DNA from: Streptomyces sp. CA-278952
GTDB lineage: Bacteria; Actinomycetota; Actinomycetes; Streptomycetales; Streptomycetaceae
NCBI RefSeq assembly: GCF_028747205.1
Contig: NZ_CP112880.1
Span: 558,001 to 622,000 of the forward strand
Reading direction: 5' to 3'
Length of the DNA: 64,000 nucleotides
Shown: positions 43,864 to 52,225 of the stretch, piece after piece
How the letters are laid out: every line of letters begins with the position of its first letter
Numbering within the stretch: the stretch's first letter is position 1
Position numbers and translations under genes: made by a program
The notes under the pieces: generated by a model
The model's input: only the letters and a program-made list of their open reading frames with translations
The model's database searches: none
Told to the model about the DNA's origin: nothing

Positions 43864-43951
43864 GACAACTCCGTATGTGAAGTGGAAGTCGCGGGCGGAT
43901 GACGTGACGTCCGCCGTCCCACGGGACGGCGGGAGACAGACGGGCCGCCGA

Positions 43952-43976
43952 GTACCCGGGCCGCCCCCCTTCACAC
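43952..43976 (-). promoter_or_regulatory. SigB-type promoter of the catalase gene
   Basis: On the minus strand: GTGT, a 15-bp spacer, GGGTAC, an exact fit to GNNT-N14-16-GGGTAC. It is 89 bp upstream of the catalase ATG, in the gap after the sigma-factor gene. Confidence 0.6.
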
Positions 43977-44040
43977 GGCGGATCTTCCTGGTACGCCCGA
44001 CCGAGTACGGCTGACGTGCGCCCGGGCGGCGACGTCGGCG

Positions 44041-44856
44041 TCACCCGGGGCGCGGGCGTCCAGTGCTGGGGGGCTTCTCCCGTGCACCCGGTTCGGATGC
44101 CGTGTGCTCACGGATACGGCGGCAGGACTCCGTGATGAGGCGGGACACGTGCATCTGGGACACGCCCAGTTCTGCGGCGATGGCGCTCTGCGTCAGGTCG
44201 GCGAAGAAGCGCAGGTAGAGAACGCGCTTCTCTCGCTCCGCCAGACAGAGGATGCCGGGCCTCGCCGTTTCGCGGTCGAGCACGAGGTCGAAGGCCTCGT
44301 CGACGGCGCCCAGGCTGTCGCCGAGCAGCGCGTCACCGTCTCCGGCGGCGATCTCGGCGTCGATGGACAGGGCGCTGAAGCCGTGCAGTGCCTCGTTTCC
44401 CTGGCGCACCTCGTCCTCGCTCAGGCCGGTGTGCTCGGCGATGTGGGCGAGCGACGTCGGGAGGCCGGCGGCGGCCAGCTCGGCTCGCGCGAGGCGGACG
44501 ATGTTGCGCAGGTTCTGGATCCTGCGGGGGACGTGCACGGTCCACATGCGGTCACGGAAGTGCCGCTTGATCTCGCCGGTGATGGTGGGGATGGCGAAGG
44601 GCGCGAAGGCGGGGGTGACAGCGGGGTCGTAGCGGTCGACGGCGTTGACGAGCCCGACGGCCGCCACCTGTCGCAGATCCTCCAGGTTCTCACCACGATT
44701 GCGGTAACGGGCCGCCAGGCGGTGGGCCATGGGGAGCCAGGCACAGATGATCCTGCCCCGCAGATGTTCCTTGACCGGCCCGTCGGCCAGTTCGGCGAGC
44801 CGCCGGAAGTCCGCTGCCGTGTCGGGGTCGTCGGCATACCGGCTGTCGACGGCCAT
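44041..44856 (-). CDS. SigB/SigF/SigG-family stress sigma factor, copy 2
   Basis: 271 residues, clearly paralogous to the sigma factor at 36285. It shares region 2 CAWLPMAHRLAARYRNRGE and DLRQVAAVGLVNAVDRYDP, region 3 TGEIKRHFRDRMWTVHVPRR, and region 4 LAEREKRVLYLRFFADLTQS and LGVSQMHVSRLITESC. The C-terminal 25 residues are Pro/Arg-rich. GAGGAG lies upstream of the ATG. The catalase gene follows on the same strand after 177 bp with its own SigB-type promoter. No anti-sigma gene is adjacent. Confidence 0.93.
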   Translation of the reverse strand: MAVDSRYADDPDTAADFRRLAELADGPVKEHLRGRIICAWLPMAHRLAARYRNRGENLEDLRQVAAVGLVNAVDRYDPAVTPAFAPFAIPTITGEIKRHFRDRMWTVHVPRRIQNLRNIVRLARAELAAAGLPTSLAHIAEHTGLSEDEVRQGNEALHGFSALSIDAEIAAGDGDALLGDSLGAVDEAFDLVLDRETARPGILCLAEREKRVLYLRFFADLTQSAIAAELGVSQMHVSRLITESCRRIREHTASEPGAREKPPSTGRPRPG

Positions 44857-44987
44857 GGCCTTCTCACTCCTCGGCGTTCAGGGGTCGTTGACACCGGGAG
44901 GAGCGTGGGGGAAGTGACGGGCACACCCGTGCACGTCGCCCACGGCGTCCGTCGCCGGGACAGTGCCTCACCTCCAAAGCACACGGT

Positions 44988-45009
44988 GGCCCTGCCACTC
45001 GGCAGGGCC
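44988..45009 (-). terminator. hairpin after the ANTAR gene
   Basis: 9-bp perfect stem GGCCCTGCC/GGCAGGGCC with loop ACTC, between the ANTAR stop and the sigma-factor start. Confidence 0.5.
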
Positions 45010-45123
45010 CGCGAACCGCACCGGCCGACTCGACCACCCGGCCGGTCGACACCGACCAGGCTGTCGGCCTACGCGGGGCGCCTGCCTTCCGTCCCGGAGC
45101 AGAGCGGTGTGTCCGTGGTCGGC

Positions 45124-45501
45124 TCAGCGGGCACGGGTGTGGCTGATCGCGGTGTACAGGGCGCGGCGTGTCGCCGGGGGCAACGGGCTGCCGTGGAAGC
45201 TCTCGACGAGTTGGTGCGCGACGTCCCGCAGCTTGATGTTGCTGTTCTGGGACGCGGCCACGAGTACGTCCCAGGCCTGTTGGCTCGTGCAGGGCGTCGA
45301 GGCGATGAGGATGCCCCGGGCGATGTCGATGACGGGGCGGCTGCTGAGCGCGGCGCGCAGCCCTTCCAGCTCGCTCCGCAGGGCGGCGAGGTCCGCCCCC
45401 GGCGGGCCGACGGTCTGCGCGGGCGTTCCTCGGCCCGACGGCACGACCCGTGTGCTGTCGACCCGTGTGCTGTGGTCCTGTTCGTCGAGTGGTTCTCGCA
45501 C
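45124..45501 (-). CDS. ANTAR-domain protein
   Basis: 125 residues from a GTG with AAGGAG 9 bases upstream. After a disordered 35-residue start comes a short coiled coil (LAALRSELEGLRAALSSRPV). Then follows the ANTAR helix set IDIARGILIASTPCTSQQAW, DVLVAASQNSNIKLRDVAHQ, LVES. ANTAR domains bind paired RNA hairpins and prevent transcription termination. There is no GAF, PAS or receiver domain, so any signal must come from a partner. It sits upstream of the stress sigma factor on the same strand. Confidence 0.87.
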   Translation of the reverse strand: MREPLDEQDHSTRVDSTRVVPSGRGTPAQTVGPPGADLAALRSELEGLRAALSSRPVIDIARGILIASTPCTSQQAWDVLVAASQNSNIKLRDVAHQLVESFHGSPLPPATRRALYTAISHTRAR

Positions 45502-46045
45502 GTCTGCTTCTCCTTCCCGGCTATCCGCCCCCCCTGTTCACCGGGCTCGACCTGGCAGCTCGACCTGGCAGGCAGCGAGGCACCGGACGACGTTCCTCGC
45601 GGCGGGCGCCCCGGAAGTGGGTAGGGGCCCCTGCGGGGGGGCGTCGCAGGGGCCCCGGGGGCAGGTGCGGCTCATGGGGCGAGCACACCCGCCGGTGAAC
45701 CCCGGGCACGGCGACGGCCGTCGTGGGGTTCTAGCCGCGGCTGGCTGACTTCTTCGCCCGGCCGACTTGTCGGTGGAATGACGGAACGGTGTGCCCGGTA
45801 CGTCCCTCCACCGCACGGAGCATAGGCAGGGCCCGGGAGCACGTGGAATCCGACACGCTGCCCGACTCGGCCCCTGCCCTGAAGGATCGTTTCGCCTGCC
45901 GGCTGTGGCCAGGAACGCCTACGACCGATGGCCGTGTCGGACGACGGGGAGGGCCTGGCCGCGGTGGCTCGGCACGGCGCTCTTCAGAACGCTGGCCCCG
46001 GATGCGGTGATCACGGGCCCGGCCCCGGAGCCGCACTGAGGGCTG
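45502..46045. other. 544-bp gap at the 3' end of the heptose operon
   Basis: No gene I can support. Contents: the upstream region of the ANTAR gene; a strong hairpin at 45624-45656; a direct repeat GCTCGACCTGGCA at about 45546-45571. A minus-strand frame ending at 45731 (tail PSFHRQVGRAKKSASRG) has no start signal and irregular codon use. Confidence 0.5.
45624..45656. terminator. hairpin downstream of the heptose operon
   Basis: 12-bp perfect stem GGGGCCCCTGCG/CGCAGGGGCCCC with a 9-base loop. Confidence 0.55.
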
Positions 46046-46942
46046 TCAACCCACGTAGCGCCGGGCGGGCGACGTGCGCCGGGCCCGCTCCAGCGCCCGC
46101 AGTCGCTCTTCGAGATCGCGGGGCACCGCCGCACGCTGACGGAGGACCCAGGGCAGCCCCGCCGCCGCTTGGCCGAAGGCCCGCAGGGAAGCCACGTCCC
46201 GGGGGACGGTCCGCAGCAGGTGGGCGGTACGACGCAGCGCGGAGGGCCAAGGGCGGCGGAGCCAGGTGAACCACAGGGTGTTCCGCAGTCCCAGGGTCCG
46301 CCGTGCGGTGCTGTCCCGGACCGGAGAGGCCGCATGGTGGATCAACAGCTCGGGCACATAGCTGAGCCACCATCCCTGCCGGAGCAGATCGGTGGCCAGC
46401 AGCTCCTCCTCGCCGCCCAGCCACAGGCCGCGGTGGAAGCCGCCGGCGGACCGGAAGGCGTCGGTGCGCATCACGGTGGCGGCGGCGAGGAACGAACCGA
46501 GAGCGGGCCCCGGCAGCCAGGCGGGCCCCTCCAGCGGTGAATCCCGCAGCTCCGCCACGACGGGGTCCTCGTCCCCCGACGGTTCGACGACGATGCGTGC
46601 GGTGACCGCCGCCAGCGGCGGCAGCCGGTCGAGGAGGTCGGCCGCGTGCCGCAGCGAGCCGGGCTCCCACCAGGTGTCGTCGTCGCAGAAGGCCACATAG
46701 GGAGTGCGTACGTGCTCGACCGCCAGGTTGCGGCCGACTGCGCCGAGGTTGCGGCCCGGGGTCAGCAGGGTCATCTCCGGGAACAGGCGTGTCACCGCCT
46801 CAGCGGTGCCGTCCCGGGAGTCGTTGTCCGTGATGACGACCTCCGGAGCCTCCGGCAGCGCGCGTAGGGCTCGCAGCGTACGCAGGAGTTCGGGGCGACG
46901 GCCGTGGGTGATCACCACGACCGTGACGCGGTCGTCGCTCAT
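46046..46942 (-). CDS. glycosyltransferase family 2 (heptose operon gene 12)
   Basis: 298 residues. GT-A fold: VTVVVITHGRRPELLRTLRA, VVITDNDSRDGTAE, NLGAVGRNLAVEH, then the metal-binding AFCDDDTWWEPGSLRHA (DxD as DDD) and GGEEELLATDLLRQGWWL. It transfers a sugar from an NDP donor by inversion. It is closely similar to its neighbour at 46939, with which it overlaps by 4 bp, so the pair probably arose by duplication. It is the last gene of the operon. Confidence 0.92.
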   Translation of the reverse strand: MSDDRVTVVVITHGRRPELLRTLRALRALPEAPEVVITDNDSRDGTAEAVTRLFPEMTLLTPGRNLGAVGRNLAVEHVRTPYVAFCDDDTWWEPGSLRHAADLLDRLPPLAAVTARIVVEPSGDEDPVVAELRDSPLEGPAWLPGPALGSFLAAATVMRTDAFRSAGGFHRGLWLGGEEELLATDLLRQGWWLSYVPELLIHHAASPVRDSTARRTLGLRNTLWFTWLRRPWPSALRRTAHLLRTVPRDVASLRAFGQAAAGLPWVLRQRAAVPRDLEERLRALERARRTSPARRYVG

Positions 46943-47886
46943 ACGGCCGTTCCCCTCTCCGCGGCCCTGCTGAGGCCCTTCCTCGTCGCGCGGGCGTGCC
47001 TTTCCAGCACCCGCACGCGCTGTTCGGTCCGCGCGGGCAGCCGGCGGCGCTGCCGTACGGCGCGCGGCGCGCGGGCCAGCGCCCCTCGCAGCGCCGTGGC
47101 GGCGCCGTCCTCGCGCAGGAACGTGGCGATGCCCAGCTCCAGGGTGTGCCGCAGGGCCACGTGGGCCGGCCGGCGCAGCCAGGCGGTGAGCAGGGCGTTG
47201 CGACGGAGGAGAGCGGTTCGGCCGGGTCGTGCGCCCGGGTCGGGGTGATGGTGAGCGGTGACCGAGGGGTCGTAGGAGACGCCCCAGCCGGCGGCTGCCA
47301 GGTCGTAGGCGAGGAGGGTTTCCTCCGCGCCGAAGAAGAGCAGCGGGTGATAGCCCCCGACTTCCAGGTAGGCCTGTCTGCGTACGACGCAGGCACAGCC
47401 GAGGAAGCCCAGAACGGGGCGGCCCGGCAGGCCGGGTTCGGGGGGAAGGGGCGAATGCGCCAGCAGGTCGTTCAGCGGGTCCTCCCGCTCGTCGGGGCCC
47501 ACCAGGCTGCGGGCCGCCAGCAGGCCCAGGTGCGGATAGGTGTCGAGGAGGTCGGCGGCGCGCCGCAGGGAGCCGGACCCCCACCAGGAGTCGTCGTCGC
47601 TGAAGGCGACGTACGGAGTCGTGGCGTGGCGTACGGCCAGGTTGCGGCCCAGCGCCCCGGTATTGCGGCCGGGCTGCAGCACCCTGGCGCCGATGCGGTG
47701 GGCGCGGAGAGCAGAGGTCACCGCGGGGTCGTCGCCGTTGTCGACGACCACGACGGGCGGCCGCTCGGGCAGCTCGGCCAGCCGGTCGAGGGTACGCAGG
47801 GCGCCTGCCGCCCGGTTCCTGGTGATCATGGCGACGGTCGTCCGGGCGTCGGTCTGTTCAGCGGTCCCGCTGGAACGCTCACCCAC
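46939..47886 (-). CDS. glycosyltransferase family 2 (heptose operon gene 11)
   Basis: 315 residues from a GTG with GGAGG 9 bases upstream. VAMITRNRAAGALRTLDRLA, VVVDNGDDPAV, NTGALGRNLAVRH, YVAFSDDDSWWGSGSLRRAA and FGAEETLLAYDLAAAGWGVS mark the GT2 catalytic domain with the DDD metal site. It is a paralogue of gene 12. The start lies inside the end of the upstream GT9 gene (8-bp overlap). Confidence 0.92.
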   Translation of the reverse strand: MGERSSGTAEQTDARTTVAMITRNRAAGALRTLDRLAELPERPPVVVVDNGDDPAVTSALRAHRIGARVLQPGRNTGALGRNLAVRHATTPYVAFSDDDSWWGSGSLRRAADLLDTYPHLGLLAARSLVGPDEREDPLNDLLAHSPLPPEPGLPGRPVLGFLGCACVVRRQAYLEVGGYHPLLFFGAEETLLAYDLAAAGWGVSYDPSVTAHHHPDPGARPGRTALLRRNALLTAWLRRPAHVALRHTLELGIATFLREDGAATALRGALARAPRAVRQRRRLPARTEQRVRVLERHARATRKGLSRAAERGTAV

Positions 47887-48895
47887 GGCGGTTCACCTCC
47901 ATGACCCCGTCCGGCACGCTCCGGTGCTCCGCCCGCCCGCGGCGGACCTGGCCCAGGACGGAGGCGAGCACCTCGACGGTGCCGATCCGCAGGAGCGCGG
48001 GGTCCGGAACGGCGCCGTGCGGGTCGCCCGGCGGGCCCGGGTGCCACAGGGCCGTGTGCCGCGGGCCGGGCGGCGGCCCCCACAGACGGGGCGCCACGGG
48101 GCCGAACAGGGTCACCGACGGCGTGCCGTGGGCGACGGCGAGATGGGCGGGCCCGGTGTCACCGCTGAGGAGGCAGACGGCGTCGGCCACCAGGGCGGAC
48201 AGCTCCGCGAACGGCAGCCCACCGGACAGGGCGTCCCGCCGTCCGATGCCCGCGGCCCTGGCCAGGTCCGTGACCAGTCCGTCCTCCCCCGGCCCGCCGG
48301 TGACCACGACGCGGCAGCCTGCCGCCAGCAGGCGGCGCACGACGGTCGCGTAGTGACGGACCGGCCAGCGTCGGGCGGCCGCTTCGGCGCCCGGGTGCAC
48401 CACGACGGCGCCGGGGGCCGGCGAGGGGCCGACGGGCGACGGCAGCCGGACATCGGTCGGATCGGCCTTGATGCCGTACGCCTCCAGGAGTCGGCACCAG
48501 CGTTCACGCTCGTGATCCTCCCGCCGCCATACGGGCGGCGCGGCCGGCGCCCCGGGCGCGGAAGGGGAGGCGTACGCGATGATGCGGCGCGGTCCGAGGG
48601 CGGAGAGCGCGGCGAGGCTCTCGGGTCCGTTGCCGTGCAGGTCGACGGCGACATCCGGCGGGCCCCCGTGCCAGCCGGTGAGGGTGGGGACCCCGCGTCC
48701 GGGCGCCTGGGCCGGAAGGATGCCGTCGACGGCTCCTGTCGCCAGGGCCGCGTCCCGCAACGGGGCGGGGACGGCGAGCACGATCTCGTGACCGGGGTAG
48801 GCACGGCGCAGCGCTCTCAGGGCAGGCACAGCGGTGAGCAGGTCACCGAGCCCGAGGGCGCGCAGGACGAGTACCCGGGGGCGGGCGGCGGACAT
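47879..48895 (-). CDS. glycosyltransferase family 9, heptosyltransferase-like (gene 10)
   Basis: 338 residues, GT-B fold. VLVLRALGLGDLLTAVPALR at the N-terminus and VVHPGAEAAARRWPVRHYA with SGDTGPAHLAVAHGTPSVTL, then FGPVAPRLWGPP, in the C-domain are the signatures of LPS ADP-heptosyltransferases (WaaC/WaaF). In Gram-negatives these attach heptose to the LPS inner core. Their presence here beside heptose-nucleotide genes implies a heptose glycan in a Gram-positive. Confidence 0.92.
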   Translation of the reverse strand: MSAARPRVLVLRALGLGDLLTAVPALRALRRAYPGHEIVLAVPAPLRDAALATGAVDGILPAQAPGRGVPTLTGWHGGPPDVAVDLHGNGPESLAALSALGPRRIIAYASPSAPGAPAAPPVWRREDHERERWCRLLEAYGIKADPTDVRLPSPVGPSPAPGAVVVHPGAEAAARRWPVRHYATVVRRLLAAGCRVVVTGGPGEDGLVTDLARAAGIGRRDALSGGLPFAELSALVADAVCLLSGDTGPAHLAVAHGTPSVTLFGPVAPRLWGPPPGPRHTALWHPGPPGDPHGAVPDPALLRIGTVEVLASVLGQVRRGRAEHRSVPDGVMEVNRRG

Positions 48896-48900
48896 GGCTG

Positions 48901-50364
48901 TCACCTTTCGGCCGCACGGGCGCGGCCGGCGGGCCGCTCCGCCGGGTCGAGTGCCGCCTTGGCCGCGAGTTCGGTGGTGGAACGGCCGTCGAGGTAGGGC
49001 AGCAGGACGACCTCCCCGCCCCAGCTGCCCACCAGCGGCGCCTCGGGAAGCTGAGCGAGTGCGTAGTCCCCGCCCTTGGCCCAGATGTGGGGGCGCAGCT
49101 CCTTCAGTAGCCGCTCGGGGGTGTCCTCGTCGAAGACCGCGACCGCGTCGACACAGCTCAGGGCCCGGAGGACCCGGACGCGGTCGGCGACCGGCACGAG
49201 CGGCCTGGTCGCGCCCTTGCGCCGGCGGACGGACGCGTCGGAGTTGACGCACACGATGAGGCAGTCGCCGATGCGCCGTGCCTCTTGGAGCAGAGCGACG
49301 TGGCCCGCGTGCAGCAGGTCGAAGCAGCCTCCCGCCGCCACGACGGTTCCGCCCCGCGTGCGGACCCGGTCGGCGAGCAGCGCCGGTTCCGGGTGGGGAA
49401 CGGTCTCCGAGGTCGGTGGGTCCGGATCCTGGTCGTGCCGCAGGCCGGCGGCGCCGCCGTCGGTGACGTACCGCGTGGCGGCGTGCACCGCCCCGTGCAC
49501 CGCCTTCTCCGGCAGCGCGCCGTCGGCCAGCAGCCCGGCAGCGGTCGCGGCGAAGCGGTCACCGGCTCCGCAGGCGTCGCCCGGCGCGCAGTGGGGTGCG
49601 GGCACCAGCAACGGAGCGTCCCCGTGGGAGAGCAGCGCCCCGTCCGGTCCCAGGGTCACCGCGACCGAGTTGACGCCCCAGCTTCGGATCAGCCGTCGTG
49701 CGTCCTCCGCCGCGTGGTGCAGCTCGGGCCGTGGACGGTCCGGCCCGCCGTCGCAGCGGGCACCGCCCCCGGCCGTCACCTCCTCCGTGCGAGCGGCGAA
49801 CGCGCGGGCCTCGGCCGCGGAGGGCGTGACGAGCCTGGTCCCTTTCACCGGCGGCCCGCCCCTGGGGTGGGGGTCCCAGACCACGGGCACCTTGCGGGCG
49901 GCCCGGGCGAGCGCCTCCCGCAGGACGTCGGCGGTGCCCCGGCCGTAGTCGGCGACCAGGATGGCCGAGGCGGCGCCGACCGCCTCCCTCGCCTCGTCCG
50001 TCGCCCCGGCCGCGCGTCCGTCGCCGTCGTCGAGCCTGAGCACCGGCACGCCCTGGGCCAGGATCCGGGTCTTGCAGGCCAGTTCGCCGGTCAGGGGGAT
50101 CTCGACGAGGCGGACGCGGTCGTGCAGCAGGCGCCGCAGCGTACGGGCGGCCTCGCCGTCGCCCAACGCCGTCACCAGGGTGACGTCCCGGCCGTCGGCA
50201 GCCGCGAAGCAGGCCGCCAGCGCCGCGCCGCCCGGTCGGGTGCCGCGGCGGGCTCCGTGGACCACCGGGACGGGGGCGTCGGGGGCGAGCCGGTCGGCCG
50301 TGCCGGACAGGTCGTGGTCGAGGAGGGCGTCCCCGACGACGAGCAGCGGGGCCGGTGCGGTCAC
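48901..50364 (-). CDS. hldE: bifunctional heptose-7-phosphate kinase / heptose-1-phosphate nucleotidyltransferase (gene 9)
   Basis: 487 residues from a GTG (GGGAGG 6 bases upstream) that overlaps the GmhA stop. Domain 1 (about 5-305) is a PfkB-type kinase: LLVVGDALLDHDLSG, then APDAPVPVVH, and the catalytic Asp269 in GDACGAGDRFAA. Domain 2 (about 335-470) is a nucleotidyltransferase: AAGGCFDLLHAGHVALLQEA with HAGH (352-355), and RPLVPVADRVRVLRALSCVD. This is the HldE/RfaE arrangement. It phosphorylates D-glycero-D-manno-heptose 7-phosphate at C1 and, after GmhB acts, makes the NDP-heptose (ADP in E. coli; the nucleotide here is unproven). Confidence 0.93.
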   Translation of the reverse strand: MTAPAPLLVVGDALLDHDLSGTADRLAPDAPVPVVHGARRGTRPGGAALAACFAAADGRDVTLVTALGDGEAARTLRRLLHDRVRLVEIPLTGELACKTRILAQGVPVLRLDDGDGRAAGATDEAREAVGAASAILVADYGRGTADVLREALARAARKVPVVWDPHPRGGPPVKGTRLVTPSAAEARAFAARTEEVTAGGGARCDGGPDRPRPELHHAAEDARRLIRSWGVNSVAVTLGPDGALLSHGDAPLLVPAPHCAPGDACGAGDRFAATAAGLLADGALPEKAVHGAVHAATRYVTDGGAAGLRHDQDPDPPTSETVPHPEPALLADRVRTRGGTVVAAGGCFDLLHAGHVALLQEARRIGDCLIVCVNSDASVRRRKGATRPLVPVADRVRVLRALSCVDAVAVFDEDTPERLLKELRPHIWAKGGDYALAQLPEAPLVGSWGGEVVLLPYLDGRSTTELAAKAALDPAERPAGRARAAER

Positions 50365-50990
50365 AGCGCGCCTCCCTCGACGGCCACCGCGGGGGGCGAG
50401 GACCGCCGGGAGGCCGCCGCGTTCTCCTCGCACCTCTGGTCGAACGCCTCGCAGAGCATGTGGACCGCTACCAGGTGCAGCTCCTGAACGGTGGCCGAGA
50501 CAGGGGCGTCCACACACACCGCCTCGTCGCAGGCCGCTTCGAGCGGGTTGGGTGCCGGGCCGGTCAGGGCCCAGACGGTCATGCCGATGCGGCGGGCCTC
50601 GGCGGCGGCCGAGAGGAGGTTGGCGCTGGCGCCGCTGGTCGACAGGAGCATCAGTACGTCGCCGGGACGGCCGTGCGCACAGGTCTGCCGGGCGAAGACC
50701 TCCTGGACGCCGTAGTCGTTGGCGATGGCGGTCGTGGAGGAGGTGTCGGCGTGGAGGGCGAGCGCCGAGAACGGCGGCCGGTCCTCCCGGTAGCGGCCCA
50801 CGAGTTCGGCGGTCAGGTGCTGGGCCTGCGCGGCGCTGCCCCCGTTGCCGGCGACGAGCAGTCTGGCCCCGCCGCCGAGGCGGCCGGCCAGCTCGCCGCC
50901 CCAGCGGTGGACGACGGAGCAGGAGCTCCGGAACGCGGTGAGGGCTTCCATGAGGTCGTCGCAGTGCTGAGCGTTGCGGGTGGGGTTCAT
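50361..50990 (-). CDS. gmhA: SIS-domain sedoheptulose-7-phosphate isomerase (gene 8)
   Basis: 209 residues. Phosphosugar site AGNGGSAAQAQHLTAELVGR and LSTSGASANLLSAA. The zinc ligands of E. coli GmhA (H61, E65, Q172, H180) correspond to H58, E62, Q169 and H177 here (QHLTAEL and QELHLVAVH), with identical spacing. It converts sedoheptulose 7-phosphate to D-glycero-D-manno-heptose 7-phosphate, the entry step. It overlaps the GT4 gene upstream and hldE downstream by 4 bp each. Confidence 0.92.
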   Translation of the reverse strand: MNPTRNAQHCDDLMEALTAFRSSCSVVHRWGGELAGRLGGGARLLVAGNGGSAAQAQHLTAELVGRYREDRPPFSALALHADTSSTTAIANDYGVQEVFARQTCAHGRPGDVLMLLSTSGASANLLSAAAEARRIGMTVWALTGPAPNPLEAACDEAVCVDAPVSATVQELHLVAVHMLCEAFDQRCEENAAASRRSSPPAVAVEGGAL

Positions 50991-52225
50991 CGGACGGCTC
51001 CCGAGAGTGAGGCGGAGGCGCGGACGGCGCTGTAGACGCGCGCGACTCCGTCGGCGACACGGTCCCAGCTGTAGTGCGCGAGAACGCGTTCACGGCCTGC
51101 CCTGCCGTAGCGGGCCAGCCGTTCCGGATCGTCGAGCAACGCGACGATGACCTGGGCGAGGTGTGACGGGTCGTCGGCGGGCGGCACCAGGGCGCCGGTG
51201 ACGCCGTCCACGACGGTGTCGAGGTGACCGCCGACGGCGGTGGCGACCACCGGCGTCCGGCAGGCCATGGCCTCGATCGGCACGATGCCGAAAGGCTCGT
51301 AGTCGGGCAGCGACAGGACCAGGTCCGCGCCCGACATCAGCCGGGGCATCCGGTCGTGGGCCACCGCGCCGAGGAGGGTGACCCGGTCGGCGACGCTGTG
51401 CTCCTCGGCGACCTTCCTGAGTCGCTCCGCCTCCGGCTCGGCGAACAGCAGATCGGCCTCCGGCCCGCCGGCGATGAGGAGTTCGGCGTCGGGTACGGCG
51501 GCGAGCGCGGCGATCGCGCGATCGAATCCCTTGCGCCGTACGAGTCGGCCGACCGCCAGCAGCCGCCGGGGCCCGGCAGCCGCACGGGCGATGTCGGCGA
51601 CCGGTGCGAAGTGCCGCGGGTCCACACCGCAGGGCACGACGGAGACGCGGTCGCGGTCCACCCCCATCGCGATGAGCTCGGCGACCTCGTCCGCACAGGT
51701 CGCCAGCACGCGGCGGCACGCTCTGCCGATCGCCGCCTCGATCGCCAGACGCCGCGGTGGGCTCGTGTCCTCGCTTCCCTGATGCCGCTTCTTCACCGTG
51801 CCGAGCGCGTGGTACGTCTGCACCACGGGGATCCCCAGCCCCCGGGCTCCGGCCAGTGCCGCCGTGCCGGACATCCAGAAGTGGGCGTGCACCACATCCG
51901 GCGGGGCGGCCCTCCAGCGGTTCGCGAGGAAGGACCCGAACTCCGGCATGCACGGGAGGAGTTCGTCCTTGGGGACACGCATGGCCGGTCCGGCGGGAAC
52001 GTGGACGACCTTCACGCCGCCCGCCGTGGTCACTTCGAGGGGCAGGTCGCGGGCGTCCCGGCGGGTGTAGACGGTGACGTCGTGGCCGCGCAGGGCGAGG
52101 TGGTCGGCGAGCTGGGCGACGTACACGTTCTGCCCGCCGGCGTCCGGTCCGCCGAGGTCGGCCAGCGGACTGGCGTGCTCCGAGACGAGAGCGACACGCG
52201 GCGGGGCCGGTCGGACGGGGCTCAT
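50987..52225 (-). CDS. glycosyltransferase family 4 (gene 7)
   Basis: 412 residues, GT-B. N-domain VALVSEHASPLADLGGPDAG and GQNVYVAQLADHLALRGHDV is typical of the MshA/sucrose-phosphate-synthase-like branch. The C-domain carries LLAVGRLVRRKGFDRAIAAL and the donor-binding block LSLPDYEPFGIVPIEAMAC. It is a retaining transferase; donor and acceptor are unknown. It overlaps both neighbours by 4 bp. Confidence 0.92.
   Translation of the reverse strand: MSPVRPAPPRVALVSEHASPLADLGGPDAGGQNVYVAQLADHLALRGHDVTVYTRRDARDLPLEVTTAGGVKVVHVPAGPAMRVPKDELLPCMPEFGSFLANRWRAAPPDVVHAHFWMSGTAALAGARGLGIPVVQTYHALGTVKKRHQGSEDTSPPRRLAIEAAIGRACRRVLATCADEVAELIAMGVDRDRVSVVPCGVDPRHFAPVADIARAAAGPRRLLAVGRLVRRKGFDRAIAALAAVPDAELLIAGGPEADLLFAEPEAERLRKVAEEHSVADRVTLLGAVAHDRMPRLMSGADLVLSLPDYEPFGIVPIEAMACRTPVVATAVGGHLDTVVDGVTGALVPPADDPSHLAQVIVALLDDPERLARYGRAGRERVLAHYSWDRVADGVARVYSAVRASASLSGAVR

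Noticed and set aside
45731..46036. Minus-strand frame of 101 codons ending in FHRQVGRAKKSASRG.
   Set aside because: No ribosome site, Arg/Pro-rich shadow composition and no recognisable family; only the last third looks at all protein-like.
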